Positions 28,313 to 38,487 of a stretch of DNA of 64,000 nt are shown here, one piece after another. The position numbers were made by a program, and so were the translations under genes. The DNA is taken from assembly GCA_022784465.1 (NCBI GenBank), contig JALFUR010000004.1, positions 290,372 to 354,371 of the forward strand, written 5' to 3'. Position 1 is the first letter of the stretch. Every line of letters starts with the position of its first letter. The notes beneath the pieces were generated by a model, which worked only from the letters and a program-made list of their open reading frames with translations, searched no databases and was not told the origin of the DNA. The stretch is from Christensenella sp. (GTDB lineage: Bacteria; Bacillota; Clostridia; Christensenellales; UBA3700).

Positions 28313-29470
28313 ATCTAATATTTCCATATTAGCAATTGCATCATCAATTAATTTATCTAGATTTCTAACTTTTGCCTCTTCTTTTTGAGCAGTTTCAAGT
28401 TTTGGTCTAATTACTGGATATTCAGGTAAAAATACCGTACAGCAATCTGGATATGGCAATTCACTCAATCTTGCGGTTCCAATTTTTTCTGCAGTTTCAA
28501 TAATTTCGTATTTATCCATTCCAATTAATGGTCTAAGTACTGGTAATAGTTCTACAGCTTCATTTGTTGAAGTTATGGACTCTATCGTTTGAGAAGCAAC
28601 TTGAGCTAAAGATTCTCCGGTAATCAACGCTTTTGAACCATCGATATTAGCTACTCTTTCAGCAATTCTAACCATAATTCTACGCATTACAGTAATCATG
28701 AAATCTTCTCTACAAGATTCATGTATTTCATCTTGTATTGCAGTAAAAGGAACAATATATAGTTTTATATTTCCACAATATTTTGTCATTACTTTTGCTA
28801 AGTCAATTACTTTTTCTTTTGCTTGCAAACTTGTATGAGGATAAGAATGGAAGTGTATTGCAGAAATATTCATGCCGCGCCTTGCCATTCTCCAGCCAGC
28901 AACAGGAGAATCAAAGCCTCCACTTAAAAGTAACAATCCTTTAGAACTTGTTCCAACTGGCATTCCTTGTGCGCACATAATCCTCTTAGAAAAGATATAT
29001 GTATAGCCGCGTTCTCTAATATCTACGTTTACAACAACATCTGGATTATGCAAATCTACAGATATATCCTTTATTTTGCTTAATAAAAAGCCGCCAACCT
29101 CGCCTGCTATTTTAAATGAAGGCATAGGAATAGTTTTTTTGTCTGCTCTTGTACAAGACACTCTAAATGTTTGACCTTCCTCTGGAGCATAGTCTAAAGC
29201 TATTTTCTTTATATTGTCCATTGAAGTTTCAATCTTTGTAGCAATAGATAAGGAATGAAGCCCAAATACAGTCAATAATCGCTCGATTATTTCATCTTGG
29301 AATATTTCATCATAATCTTCTATATAAAATCTATTTTGGCTTCTAACAAACTTGTATTCAATTCCAGCTAAATGAGATTTAATATTGTTTATTAATGTAT
29401 TTTCAAAAAAAGCAATGTTTTTACCCTTTAAAAAAATCTCGCCAGTTCTAATTAAAATAACTTTTTTCAT
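28304..29470 (-). CDS. thiI: tRNA 4-thiouridine synthase ThiI
   Basis: ThiI adenylates U8 of tRNA and inserts sulfur. The N-terminal ferredoxin-like and THUMP domains cover about residues 1-165; the PP-loop LLLLSGGFDSPVAGW is near residue 185. There is no rhodanese domain, as in Bacillus, where a dedicated cysteine desulfurase delivers sulfur. Here such a desulfurase is encoded immediately upstream with a 4-base overlap, which supports a ThiI-NifZ-type pair. Confidence 0.94.
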   Translation of the reverse strand: MKKVILIRTGEIFLKGKNIAFFENTLINNIKSHLAGIEYKFVRSQNRFYIEDYDEIFQDEIIERLLTVFGLHSLSIATKIETSMDNIKKIALDYAPEEGQTFRVSCTRADKKTIPMPSFKIAGEVGGFLLSKIKDISVDLHNPDVVVNVDIRERGYTYIFSKRIMCAQGMPVGTSSKGLLLLSGGFDSPVAGWRMARRGMNISAIHFHSYPHTSLQAKEKVIDLAKVMTKYCGNIKLYIVPFTAIQDEIHESCREDFMITVMRRIMVRIAERVANIDGSKALITGESLAQVASQTIESITSTNEAVELLPVLRPLIGMDKYEIIETAEKIGTARLSELPYPDCCTVFLPEYPVIRPKLETAQKEEAKVRNLDKLIDDAIANMEILDLS

Positions 29471-30606
29471 TTTTGCAATAATTCCCTTTCTTTATCTATT
29501 ACTTTTGTTAATTCATTTAAAGCATAATCTAAATCTGTTTGATTTATAGTCGGATCAAAAGAAATTCTTAACATTCCATCAAAATATGATGGATCTAAGT
29601 TTAATGCCACAGGAATTCTCTTTAATCCTTTCTTGGCTGAACATGCAGAGCCTGTTCCTATTACTATATCTTTTGACTCAAGAGAATGTACAATGCCTTC
29701 GCCTCTTACATTTTTTAAAGAAAATGAAATTATATATGGCGAAGATTGATCAAGATTTGTATTAATAATACAATCTGAAATATTTTTGTTTATAAAGTCG
29801 ACAATGTACTTTTGAATTTTCTTTGAAATCCCATGTGATTTTGTAAGATTATTAAATGTAATTTGACATGCTTTTTCAAAACTAGCTATACCTGGAACGT
29901 TTTCAGTAGCACTTCTAATATTTGATTCTTGTCCACCACCATAGATAAAAGTTCTAGGATGAACAGTAGATTTAATATATATAGCTCCTACCCCTTTTGG
30001 TCCATGAATTTTATGAGAACTCATTGTGTATAAATCTACCCCAAGAGCCTTAACGTTTACAGGTATTTTTCCAAAAGCTTGAACACCATCCGAATGTATA
30101 ATGCAAGAAGGATTTGCAGCCTTTGCCAATTTAGATATATCTGATATAGGGTTTATAGCCCCCGTTTCATTACATACATGAATGCATGATACTAACACCA
30201 CATCTTTAGATAATAATTTCTTATATTCTTCGATAATTACTCTTCCATAAGCATCTACAGGAATACAGATAACTTCATATCCCATATCTTTCAAATGCAT
30301 TGCAGAATTATATATTGCAGCATGTTCAGTATCAGATATTAAAACTTTTCCTTTTTTCTGTTTAATTGTTGAAAATAAAGCTAAATTATCTCCTTCGCTT
30401 CCAGATGCAGTAAAATAAATCTCGTTATATAAGCAACCAATATTTGCAGCTATTGTTTTTCTTGCATTATTAACAACCTGATTTGGCTTAATTGATTGAG
30501 CATACAAGGCGGATGGATTGAAATAGTTAATGCATGCGTATTCTTCGTATATACTCAAGCATTCTTTATACATACTAGTAGTTGCCGCATTATCTAAATA
30601 AATCAT
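29467..30606 (-). CDS. Cysteine desulfurase (NifS/IscS family)
   Basis: PLP enzyme removing sulfur from cysteine. It has the start MIYLDNAATT, HSDGVQAFGK, the cofactor Lys in SSHKIHGPKGVGA and the persulfide Cys in GTGSACSAKKG. Its overlap with thiI suggests that it feeds sulfur for 4-thiouridine. A GTG at 30618 is in frame but contains the Shine-Dalgarno GAGGA used by the ATG at 30606, which I take as the start (379 residues). Confidence 0.92.
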   Translation of the reverse strand: MIYLDNAATTSMYKECLSIYEEYACINYFNPSALYAQSIKPNQVVNNARKTIAANIGCLYNEIYFTASGSEGDNLALFSTIKQKKGKVLISDTEHAAIYNSAMHLKDMGYEVICIPVDAYGRVIIEEYKKLLSKDVVLVSCIHVCNETGAINPISDISKLAKAANPSCIIHSDGVQAFGKIPVNVKALGVDLYTMSSHKIHGPKGVGAIYIKSTVHPRTFIYGGGQESNIRSATENVPGIASFEKACQITFNNLTKSHGISKKIQKYIVDFINKNISDCIINTNLDQSSPYIISFSLKNVRGEGIVHSLESKDIVIGTGSACSAKKGLKRIPVALNLDPSYFDGMLRISFDPTINQTDLDYALNELTKVIDKERELLQK

Positions 30607-31057
30607 ATTTTTCCTCACATGTTAAAGCTGAAAATAGTGTATTATCCATATTTATTAAATACTTTTTTCCGTTTTGTAATTCTACTACATAGGACGGATA
30701 TACACAACTTTTTAAGCAAAAGTTTTGAATATTATCTTCTTTGCTAGATTCATATATATTCTTTATATCTTTCTTGTTAATATCCAATAAAACGTATTCT
30801 TTTCTATAGTAAGTTTTTTTAATAATTAAATGTTCTTTGTAATACATGTAAGTTAGCGAATATGTGTAATAAATTGTAGATATTCTAACACATAACCAAA
30901 ACAAAAACGATCCTATAATTATAAACCAGTATTTTGGAACTAAAATAGCAGAAGGAATCATAAATAATCCAATTAAATCAAAAAGCAATGCTACCGCTAA
31001 AAGTATTAGCTGCAATGGTTTTAATTTATTATTAGATAAAGTATAGGTATGTATCAT
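30590..31057 (-). CDS. Small membrane protein of unknown function, PH-like tail
   Basis: A 155-residue protein with two hydrophobic segments (about 16-36 and 43-62) and a soluble part whose KEHLIIKKTYYRKEYVLLDI recalls bacterial PH-like/YcxB-type strands. I do not recognise a specific family. It starts 4 bases after the mutS2 stop with no Shine-Dalgarno of its own and its end overlaps the cysteine desulfurase by 17 bases, so it belongs to the mutS2-thiI operon. Confidence 0.7.
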   Translation of the reverse strand: MIHTYTLSNNKLKPLQLILLAVALLFDLIGLFMIPSAILVPKYWFIIIGSFLFWLCVRISTIYYTYSLTYMYYKEHLIIKKTYYRKEYVLLDINKKDIKNIYESSKEDNIQNFCLKSCVYPSYVVELQNGKKYLINMDNTLFSALTCEEKYDLFR

Positions 31058-31061
31058 TCAC

Positions 31062-33422
31062 TTATTTAAAAGTAACAATTGTTACTCCAAAATCTCCTTC
31101 TCCAAATTCTCCGTTTCTATATTTTTCAACTAATTTATTAGTCTTTAAGTATTTTTGCACACCTTTACGTAATGCGCCTGTTCCTTTTCCATGAACTATT
31201 CTTACTTCTTTATATCCTTTTCCCTTGGCATTTGGTAGATATGTTTCAAGTTCAAGTATTGCTTCGTCTATATTTTTACCAATAAGATTAATTTCATTTG
31301 TAATATTAAGCGAATAATCTCCTTTAAATGAAACTTTAACATTGGTCTTATTTTCGTTTTTAGGTTCATTATTTATTTTTATTTTCTGCAAATCTTTTAA
31401 TTTTACAGGTATTGTCAATATGCCACACTTAACATTGCATTCTTTTTTATTTGAAGCAATAGATAAAACAGTTCCTGTTTGATTTAAAGATTTAATAAAT
31501 ACTGCATCGTTTACTTTAATCTCTCCATCTAGTTTTGTATAATGCATTTCTTCTTTAGAATCCACTTTTATATTTTCAAGTTTTTTCTTTAATACACGAG
31601 CCTCAAATAAAGCCTCTTCATTGCCTTTATTTACCTTTTCTTTAAGCTGTTCAACTAAATCCTCAGCTTCTTCTAAATAATCGCCTAAAACCTCTTTAGC
31701 GCTCATCTTTAGCTTTTGTTCTAATTTTTCTTTCTTTTGTTCAACAACTTGAATTAAATCCTCGTATTCTTTTAACTTTAGATTTGCTTCTTTTAATTTT
31801 TCTTCAGCTTCGCCTTTTAGAATCATTGCCTCTCGTCTGTTTATCTCTGCGCCTTTAATAATATTATTAAAATTATTATCTTCTTCGCTAATTAAACTTT
31901 TTGCATGATTAACTATATCGGTATTTAAACCCAATAGTTTTGCTATTTCCAAAGCATTTGAAGATGCAGTTTGTCCCATCATCAAATTATATGTTGGTTT
32001 GAATGTATATGGATCAAAATCCATACCTGCAATATTTACATCTTTTGAAGCATATGCATATTCTTTTAACTCTTTAAAATGTGAGGTTACTATAGTCTTA
32101 GCATCTTTGGATTTTAAATAGTCAATAACAGCTATTGCTAGGGCCGCGCCTTCTACCGGATCTGTACCTGTTCCAAGCTCATCTAATAATACAAGTGTGT
32201 TTTTTTGTGCTTCATTTGTAACCTTAATTATACTTGTCAAATGTGCTGAAAATGTCGATAAATTGTTTTCTATCGATTGATCATCTCCAATAACTGTTAA
32301 GATATCTGAAAATATAGAAATAGTAGAATCTTCTTGAGCTGGAATAAATACTCCAATCATTGTCATAATTGTTAAAATTCCAACCAGTTTTAAGGAAACC
32401 GTTTTACCTCCAGTATTTGGTCCAGAAACTACAAGCGTGTTATATTTCAAGCCAAGTTCTATTGATACAGGAACTACTTTATCCTTATCTAATAACGGAT
32501 GTCTACCATTTATGATATTTATATATCCATTATCATTCAAATTTGGATAAATTCCCTTTATTGATCTTGAGTAAGAAGCCTTAGCAAATATGGTATCAAA
32601 AAACACAAGCGTGTTATATGTTTCGTAAATTTGATAGTAATTTGCGTCGATTTCATAAGATAGGTTTCTCAAAATATTTTCAATTTCAATTTGTTCTTGA
32701 AGCTGATAAGATCTCAATTCATTATTTAATTCCACTATGGCGATTGGTTCGATAAAAGTTGTAGCGCCAGTCGCACTTTGATCATGTATTAAACCTTTAA
32801 CCTGCCCTTTATATTCTGTTTTAACAGGTATAACATATCTATTATTTCTAATTGTTACTAAACCATCTTGCAAATATGAAGCATATGATGCAGATGTTGT
32901 ATAATATGTTAATTTTTCTTTGATTTTTCTATTTGTATTTGCAATTGAGTTTCTAATCGAAGCAAGTTTCTCTGATGCTTTTGATGAAACTTCACTTTCA
33001 GACAATATACTCGTCTCTATCTTGTCTACTATATCTGTAGAAACAAAAATAGAACTAGACAAGTCCTTTAATAGTAAACACTCTTTTTCTGGAGTAGATA
33101 AAATATTATTTTTTGCAACTCTTGCTACTTTTAAAACTCTAGCTACTTTAAGTAATTGTTCACAGTTTAAAGAAATCCCCTTATGAACAAGCTCTAGCAT
33201 TTCATCGATTTTATCAAAGCCAAATGAAATATTTATACATAATTCATAAAGTATCTTATCTGCCTCTTTAGTTAGATTTAAAAGCTTAGTAATTTCTTCA
33301 ATATTTGTTGAAGGAACAATATTTCTAACCGCTTCCCTTCCTGGAGCAGAATCACACTTTAATGCAATATCATTTAATATTTGATTATATTCTAGTACTT
33401 TTAATGTTTTGTCGTTTATCAT
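31062..33422 (-). CDS. mutS2: MutS2 ATPase/endonuclease
   Basis: MutS2 lacks the mismatch-binding domains and in Firmicutes acts on stalled or collided ribosomes or on recombination intermediates. Visible parts are Walker A SGPNTGGKTVSLKLVG, LLDELGTGTDPVEGAALA and TSHFKELKEYA, a charged coiled coil (about 515-620), a KOW-like part and the C-terminal Smr nuclease domain with RIVHGKGTGALRKGV. Length 786 is typical. An extended -10 box lies 9 bases before the ATG and there is no Shine-Dalgarno. Confidence 0.95.
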   Translation of the reverse strand: MINDKTLKVLEYNQILNDIALKCDSAPGREAVRNIVPSTNIEEITKLLNLTKEADKILYELCINISFGFDKIDEMLELVHKGISLNCEQLLKVARVLKVARVAKNNILSTPEKECLLLKDLSSSIFVSTDIVDKIETSILSESEVSSKASEKLASIRNSIANTNRKIKEKLTYYTTSASYASYLQDGLVTIRNNRYVIPVKTEYKGQVKGLIHDQSATGATTFIEPIAIVELNNELRSYQLQEQIEIENILRNLSYEIDANYYQIYETYNTLVFFDTIFAKASYSRSIKGIYPNLNDNGYINIINGRHPLLDKDKVVPVSIELGLKYNTLVVSGPNTGGKTVSLKLVGILTIMTMIGVFIPAQEDSTISIFSDILTVIGDDQSIENNLSTFSAHLTSIIKVTNEAQKNTLVLLDELGTGTDPVEGAALAIAVIDYLKSKDAKTIVTSHFKELKEYAYASKDVNIAGMDFDPYTFKPTYNLMMGQTASSNALEIAKLLGLNTDIVNHAKSLISEEDNNFNNIIKGAEINRREAMILKGEAEEKLKEANLKLKEYEDLIQVVEQKKEKLEQKLKMSAKEVLGDYLEEAEDLVEQLKEKVNKGNEEALFEARVLKKKLENIKVDSKEEMHYTKLDGEIKVNDAVFIKSLNQTGTVLSIASNKKECNVKCGILTIPVKLKDLQKIKINNEPKNENKTNVKVSFKGDYSLNITNEINLIGKNIDEAILELETYLPNAKGKGYKEVRIVHGKGTGALRKGVQKYLKTNKLVEKYRNGEFGEGDFGVTIVTFK

Positions 33423-33431
33423 AATAAAATT

Positions 33432-33440
33432 ATTATATCA
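33432..33440 (-). promoter_or_regulatory. Extended -10 promoter (TGA-TATAAT) of mutS2
   Basis: TGATATAAT on the - strand ends 9 bases before the ATG, predicting a 5' leader of about 2-3 bases. It lies in the T-rich tail of the upstream terminator. Confidence 0.5.
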
Positions 33441-33502
33441 AAAAAAATAATAAATAAAAAGAAATAGACACCGTAGTGTTTTGGGGGAGATACGGTGTCT
33501 AT
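33441..33502 (-). terminator. Hairpin terminator after tRNA-Gly
   Basis: ATAGACACCGTA and TACGGTGTCTAT (33464-33475, 33491-33502) form a perfect 12-bp stem with a 15-base loop; on the - strand a T-rich tract follows. It can end the pheS-pheT-U32-tRNA-Gly transcript. The stretch 33503-33695 between it and the tRNA shows no gene or known leader that I can identify. Confidence 0.65.
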
Positions 33503-33695
33503 ATTTAAAAGGTTATCTCATAAGTAACGAATTACCTATTAGGTACTTTATTTATAACAAATAATTTATCTTGAAAACCATTTTTTCAAAAAAAGAATAT
33601 ATTTTGGCAACGAAACCCATTGATTTTTCAATATGTTTCATTATTCGATATTTTTCGACAAAATTCTATTTTTATATTTGTAATTACTAATAAAG

Positions 33696-33769
33696 TGGAG
33701 CGAGCGACGGGAATCGAACCCGCGTCTATTGCTTGGGAGGCTATAATACTACCATTGAACAACGCTCGC
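33696..33769 (-). tRNA. tRNA-Gly (anticodon CCC)
   Basis: Acceptor GCGAGCG/CGCTCGC, D-loop AATGGTA, anticodon loop CTCCCAA (anticodon CCC), T-loop GTTCGATTC, discriminator T and encoded CCA. The anticodon stem has an A-A mismatch in its middle pair (ATAGC against GCAAT). It lies 17 bases after the U32 gene and is probably cotranscribed. Confidence 0.92.
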
Positions 33770-33786
33770 ATCTCGATATAAGTATA

Positions 33787-36063
33787 TCATTTTACAATTA
33801 AATTGTAATGACCTTTTGTTGAGCCTAAATAACTATTGCCTGTTTTATTGATAAAATCTTCAATAATGGCTTTTTGCTCTAAAAAATCTGAAATAGCATT
33901 TAAATCTATATAAATAGGATTATTAATTTCATTTAAATTATCTCTTAAATCAATAAAAGTAGACTTTATCATTTCAAAATAACAATGACTAAGCTTAAAT
34001 CTTTCTATTTCAAAGACATTATTATTTAGTTTATACGTAAAAGATTTATTATATCTACAATCAGAACATGTTGATTTTAGATTCAATTTGATTGGGCAAT
34101 GACTTAAACTCATCATTAGCGGTTTACCAAACGAATATATATACCCTTTATTAGAAATATCATTTTTAGATAGTTCAAGAGAAAAAACATAATTTTGCGA
34201 AGATAGGTATTCGTTAACTTTGCTGTTATATATATTAATCCCTGTTCCTAAAATATAAGGAAGATTATATTCTCTTGCAAAATCAATTCCATATATGTTT
34301 TCACATACAAATCCAAGTATATAATCTTTGTTCAATTCAATAAATTTTCTTAAAACTAAATTATCCTTCCCCCTACAAATCTTTGGCAATTTTAGAAGAT
34401 ATTTTTCTAAATAATTACAATTTAATTGATTTTTTATAATATCATCGTTAATTTTAGGTAAATTATCTGGAATTTTTGCAACTAAAGTAAATTTGTTATT
34501 TTTGGATAATTCAATGTAGTTTTGCGCATTTGTTATTAAATCTAACCATCCTATTTCTACAAGTAAATTATTAATTTTTAGATCATTTTTTATATCCAAT
34601 TTTTTTATATTTACAGTATCTTCTTTAGATGAATTATATTCACTTAGTATTTTATTTTTTAAATTGTCTAAAACAATTCTTTTTGCTTCTTTTAGTTTCG
34701 ATACAGGATAAAAGATATTTTCGTCTACATTTCCATTTATATATTCTAAATAAAATCCTGTTCCATTTATTTGAGATAATTTTTCTTTTACATCATTATC
34801 TAATAAGGGTCTATTATTTGATTCAAATACAATATCTCCAGCAAACTCTACATTTATATCTTTATATTTAGCTTCTATATATAAAGGTTCATTTAATTTC
34901 AGTTTATAGTTAATTGAAATTGGCAAGTCTAAATTTGGATTATCGTATTTGATTCTTAATTCCTCATCAGCTGTTAAATATACATCTGAACCAACAGGAT
35001 ACGTTTTTATAGTATTAACCAAATACAAATCGTTCTCTTTTTTTATGTTATCTACCCTAAAACCGCCCAATTCTACGCCGTTTTTAAAGATTTTCAAGCC
35101 ATCATTAATGAATAAACCACGATTTGTTTTTATATATAAAGTTTTTGATGAATATTTAACAATTTTACCAATTGCTTCTCCTTGATTACCTTGAACGTTT
35201 GGGCTCATTAGTTTTAAAGTGTCGTCATAGTTATATCCTTTTGTAAAAGAACCTCTATTATATGCTTTTCTAAGCCAAGACATATAATCGATTTGTTTTT
35301 TATTATCTAAAAATCTTCTATATTGATTAACTACTTCACCAACATAAGCAGCGCTTTTCAATCTACCTTCAATTTTTAAAGAATATACGCCAGCATCAAT
35401 TAATTCGTTTAATTTTTCTATTAAACATTGATCAGATGTAGACAAATAGTATTTTTCTTCTTTAGAAAGCGACGATTGATACTTTAATCTACATGATTGC
35501 TTACAAAGTCCTCTATTTCCACTATCTCCAGATAAAAACGAACTTAATAAACATCCTCCTGAGAAAGAAACACACAAAGCTCCATGAATAAAATATTCAA
35601 TTTCTATGCCTAATGTCTTTATTTTTCTTATATCTTCAATTAATGCTTCTCTAGATAAAACAACTCTTGAAAAACCTAATTCTTTGGCTATTTTTGCGCC
35701 TTCATAATTATGAATACCCATTTGAGTAGAAGCATGTAATGGTACATTATACTTTTTAAATATATCTAATGTGCCTATATCTGTAACAATAAAAGCATCA
35801 GCATTTGCATTTGCGCATACTTTTACATCTTCTTCGAAATCTTTAAATTCTCTATCTTTGACAAGCGTATTAAATGTAATATAGACCTTTACCCCATGTA
35901 AATGGCAAAGGTCTATACTTTCTTTTATATTATCTTTGTTAAAGCCATCAGCTTTTTGCCTTGCGTTGAATCTTCCAAGACCTAGATAAACGGCATCAGC
36001 TCCAGCATATATAGCTGCTTTTAAAGATTCTATATTTCCTACTGGTGCTAATAATTCGCTCAT
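33787..36063 (-). CDS. U32-family peptidase-like protein (TrhP/RlhA-type RNA hydroxylation)
   Basis: The U32 signature with its metal/Fe-S cysteines is visible: EYFIHGALCVSFSGGC followed by NRGLCKQSCRLKYQ. The 758-residue length and the C-terminal extension match the U32+DUF3656 form. Members characterised in E. coli and Bacillus hydroxylate tRNA U34 (TrhP) or 23S rRNA (RlhA); which applies is not decidable here. The start is 1 base after the pheT stop, so it is in the Phe T-box operon. Confidence 0.88.
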   Translation of the reverse strand: MSELLAPVGNIESLKAAIYAGADAVYLGLGRFNARQKADGFNKDNIKESIDLCHLHGVKVYITFNTLVKDREFKDFEEDVKVCANANADAFIVTDIGTLDIFKKYNVPLHASTQMGIHNYEGAKIAKELGFSRVVLSREALIEDIRKIKTLGIEIEYFIHGALCVSFSGGCLLSSFLSGDSGNRGLCKQSCRLKYQSSLSKEEKYYLSTSDQCLIEKLNELIDAGVYSLKIEGRLKSAAYVGEVVNQYRRFLDNKKQIDYMSWLRKAYNRGSFTKGYNYDDTLKLMSPNVQGNQGEAIGKIVKYSSKTLYIKTNRGLFINDGLKIFKNGVELGGFRVDNIKKENDLYLVNTIKTYPVGSDVYLTADEELRIKYDNPNLDLPISINYKLKLNEPLYIEAKYKDINVEFAGDIVFESNNRPLLDNDVKEKLSQINGTGFYLEYINGNVDENIFYPVSKLKEAKRIVLDNLKNKILSEYNSSKEDTVNIKKLDIKNDLKINNLLVEIGWLDLITNAQNYIELSKNNKFTLVAKIPDNLPKINDDIIKNQLNCNYLEKYLLKLPKICRGKDNLVLRKFIELNKDYILGFVCENIYGIDFAREYNLPYILGTGINIYNSKVNEYLSSQNYVFSLELSKNDISNKGYIYSFGKPLMMSLSHCPIKLNLKSTCSDCRYNKSFTYKLNNNVFEIERFKLSHCYFEMIKSTFIDLRDNLNEINNPIYIDLNAISDFLEQKAIIEDFINKTGNSYLGSTKGHYNLIVK

Positions 36064-36064
36064 C

Positions 36065-38476
36065 TTATTGTCTTAAAATGGCATTATAATCATCTCTTAA
36101 TTTAGATATTATCTTATCCATTTTTTGTGCTACTTCTTCGTCTGTTAGTGTTCTATCTGCAAGTCTAAATACCATATTGATAGCAACAGACTTTTTATTT
36201 ACACCAACAGTAATTGGATTTCTATAAATATCAAATAAAGAAATTTCTTTTAGTGTTGCTCCTGCAACTCTTTTAATTGAATTCATTAATTCGCCAACAG
36301 CAACATCTTCGTCTACAACAACGGCTATATCTCTTTCAATTGGTGGGAATTTGCCGATTTCTTCGAACTTATATCTGAAATTAGCAACTTTATTTATTAT
36401 AGATAAATCTATTTCAGCTATATACATTCTATCTTTTACATCAAAGCTCTTTGCTACTTCAGGATGAACTTCACCAATATATCCAATAAACATATTTCCT
36501 TTAAGTAGACATGCACTCTTTCCTAAATGTAAATATGGAATTTCAGATCTTTTAATTTGAACACCACTTATATTGAATTTTTCTAAGATAGCAGTAACTA
36601 CAGCTTTAATTGTATAGAAACTTTCATCTTTTCCATATGAACCAATTACTAAGTTCTTATGTTCATTTGGAAGTTCTGTTAAAGGCAATGCCTTTGGTTC
36701 ATAAATTGATGAAACTTCAAATAATTTTGCTTTCTTTATATTTTTCAAATAGTTTGATGCTAATGATGAAAGCATTGAATAAGATAGCGTTGTTCTCATA
36801 ACTGACATATCTTCACCAAGAGGATTTAATAATGTTAAGTAATTTCTCAATGGATTTCCTTGAGGGATTCTCAATTGATCATAGGCCTTTGGTGAGATGA
36901 ATGAATATGTCAAAGTTTCGCTGTATCCGTTAGAAACACAGATTTCTTTAATCATTTTTTCATTCTTTTGTTCTTGATTTAATCCACCTTGTGTATGAAC
37001 AGCTTCATCTAAGTATGTGTTAACAATTTTGTCGTATCCATATAATCTAATTACTTCTTCAGCTAAATCATTTGCATTTTCAATATCATCTCTAAATAAA
37101 GGTGCAATACAAGTTATATTTCCTTTATCATCGATTGTTGTTTCAATTTGCAAACTATTTAAAATAGTAGAGATTGTATCAGCAGGAACCTCAATTCCTA
37201 AAATACTATTAATTGTGTTTACTGTTGTATTAATTACATTTGGCTTTAATTCTGTTGCTAATTTGTCTATAATTCCATCAGCAATATCTCCACAATTAAA
37301 TTCTTGAATTAAATGTAACGCACGAGCAAGACCAAGTCTTTGAGAATCAAAATCTATTCCTCTTTCATATCTAAATGAAGAATCACTTCTTAAATTTAAT
37401 GCTCTTGATGTTCTTCTTATATTGTCTCTTGCAAACTTTGCGCTTTCAAAAACAACAGTTTTTGTAGTATCTTTTATTCCAGAATTTAATCCACCCATAA
37501 TTCCAGCCATACATGCAGGCTTTACAGCATCGCAAATAACTAGCATAGAATCATTTAAAACATGTTCTTTTTCGTCAAGAGTAATTATCTTTTCACCATT
37601 AACTGCTCTTCTTACATTGATTTGATTTCCTTCCAAAAAATCTTGATCAAATGCGTGCATTGGTTGTCCAATTTCAATTAGAACAAAGTTTGTAATATCT
37701 ACGATATTATTAATACTTCTAAGTCCTACGCTCTTTAATCTAGAAGAAATGTATTCTGGAGATGGAGCTATTTTTATATTTGTTACAGCACCTGCCATAT
37801 ATCTAGGACATAAATCAGTATCTTTTACATCAACTTTTACTATATCCTCAATTTTAATGTTCTTATTAGCACTAAAAGAAATATCTGGCATTTTTAAAGG
37901 TTTATTTAAAACAGTAGCAACTTCTCTTGCAATACCTAAAATAGAATTACAATCAGGTCTATTTGCTGTTACACCAATATCTAAGATAACATCATCATTT
38001 CCAAAGATTTTATTTAAATCTGTGCCCAATGGAGCTGTTTCTTTGTTCATTATCATAATTCCATAAACAGAAGCTCCTTCATAATCATTTTCTGTTAAGC
38101 ACAATTCTTCACCAGAACATAACATTCCGTTAGAATCTACACCTCTTAATTTGCCTCTTTTAATCTCTTGTCCTGTTGGAAGAAGTGAATTATGCATAGC
38201 AACTGGAACCAAATCGTTTTCAGCTATATTTTGAGCTCCTGTAACAATTTGTATTAATTCTCCAGCACCAACATCAATTTGACAAATTTGAAGGTGATCA
38301 GAATCAGGATGTTTTGTAATCTTTTTAATTTGTCCAAGAATTACATTTTTCATTTTAGAAGCTTGATCGATAATTTCCTCAACTTCAAATCCTGCAGAAA
38401 CCAATTTATCTGCAAGTGTGTTTACATCAACATCTATATCTACAAAATCATTTAACCATTTTAATGAAACTTTCAT
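36065..38476 (-). CDS. pheT: Phenylalanyl-tRNA synthetase beta subunit
   Basis: The 803-residue subunit has the N-terminal tRNA-binding domain (ILGQIKKITKHPDSDHLQIC), the B3/B4 editing domain, B5, and the C-terminal anticodon-binding FDX-ACB domain (PPIERDIAVVVDEDVAVGEL). It charges tRNA-Phe as an alpha2-beta2 enzyme with PheS. AAGGAGGT is its Shine-Dalgarno, 11 bases after pheS. Confidence 0.97.
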   Translation of the reverse strand: MKVSLKWLNDFVDIDVDVNTLADKLVSAGFEVEEIIDQASKMKNVILGQIKKITKHPDSDHLQICQIDVGAGELIQIVTGAQNIAENDLVPVAMHNSLLPTGQEIKRGKLRGVDSNGMLCSGEELCLTENDYEGASVYGIMIMNKETAPLGTDLNKIFGNDDVILDIGVTANRPDCNSILGIAREVATVLNKPLKMPDISFSANKNIKIEDIVKVDVKDTDLCPRYMAGAVTNIKIAPSPEYISSRLKSVGLRSINNIVDITNFVLIEIGQPMHAFDQDFLEGNQINVRRAVNGEKIITLDEKEHVLNDSMLVICDAVKPACMAGIMGGLNSGIKDTTKTVVFESAKFARDNIRRTSRALNLRSDSSFRYERGIDFDSQRLGLARALHLIQEFNCGDIADGIIDKLATELKPNVINTTVNTINSILGIEVPADTISTILNSLQIETTIDDKGNITCIAPLFRDDIENANDLAEEVIRLYGYDKIVNTYLDEAVHTQGGLNQEQKNEKMIKEICVSNGYSETLTYSFISPKAYDQLRIPQGNPLRNYLTLLNPLGEDMSVMRTTLSYSMLSSLASNYLKNIKKAKLFEVSSIYEPKALPLTELPNEHKNLVIGSYGKDESFYTIKAVVTAILEKFNISGVQIKRSEIPYLHLGKSACLLKGNMFIGYIGEVHPEVAKSFDVKDRMYIAEIDLSIINKVANFRYKFEEIGKFPPIERDIAVVVDEDVAVGELMNSIKRVAGATLKEISLFDIYRNPITVGVNKKSVAINMVFRLADRTLTDEEVAQKMDKIISKLRDDYNAILRQ

Positions 38477-38487
38477 CTTTTACCTCC

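Noticed and set aside
33503..33695. Known riboswitch upstream of mutS2
   Set aside because: I could not place the conserved core of any riboswitch class that I know; the stretch is AT-rich without clear nested stems apart from the terminal hairpin.
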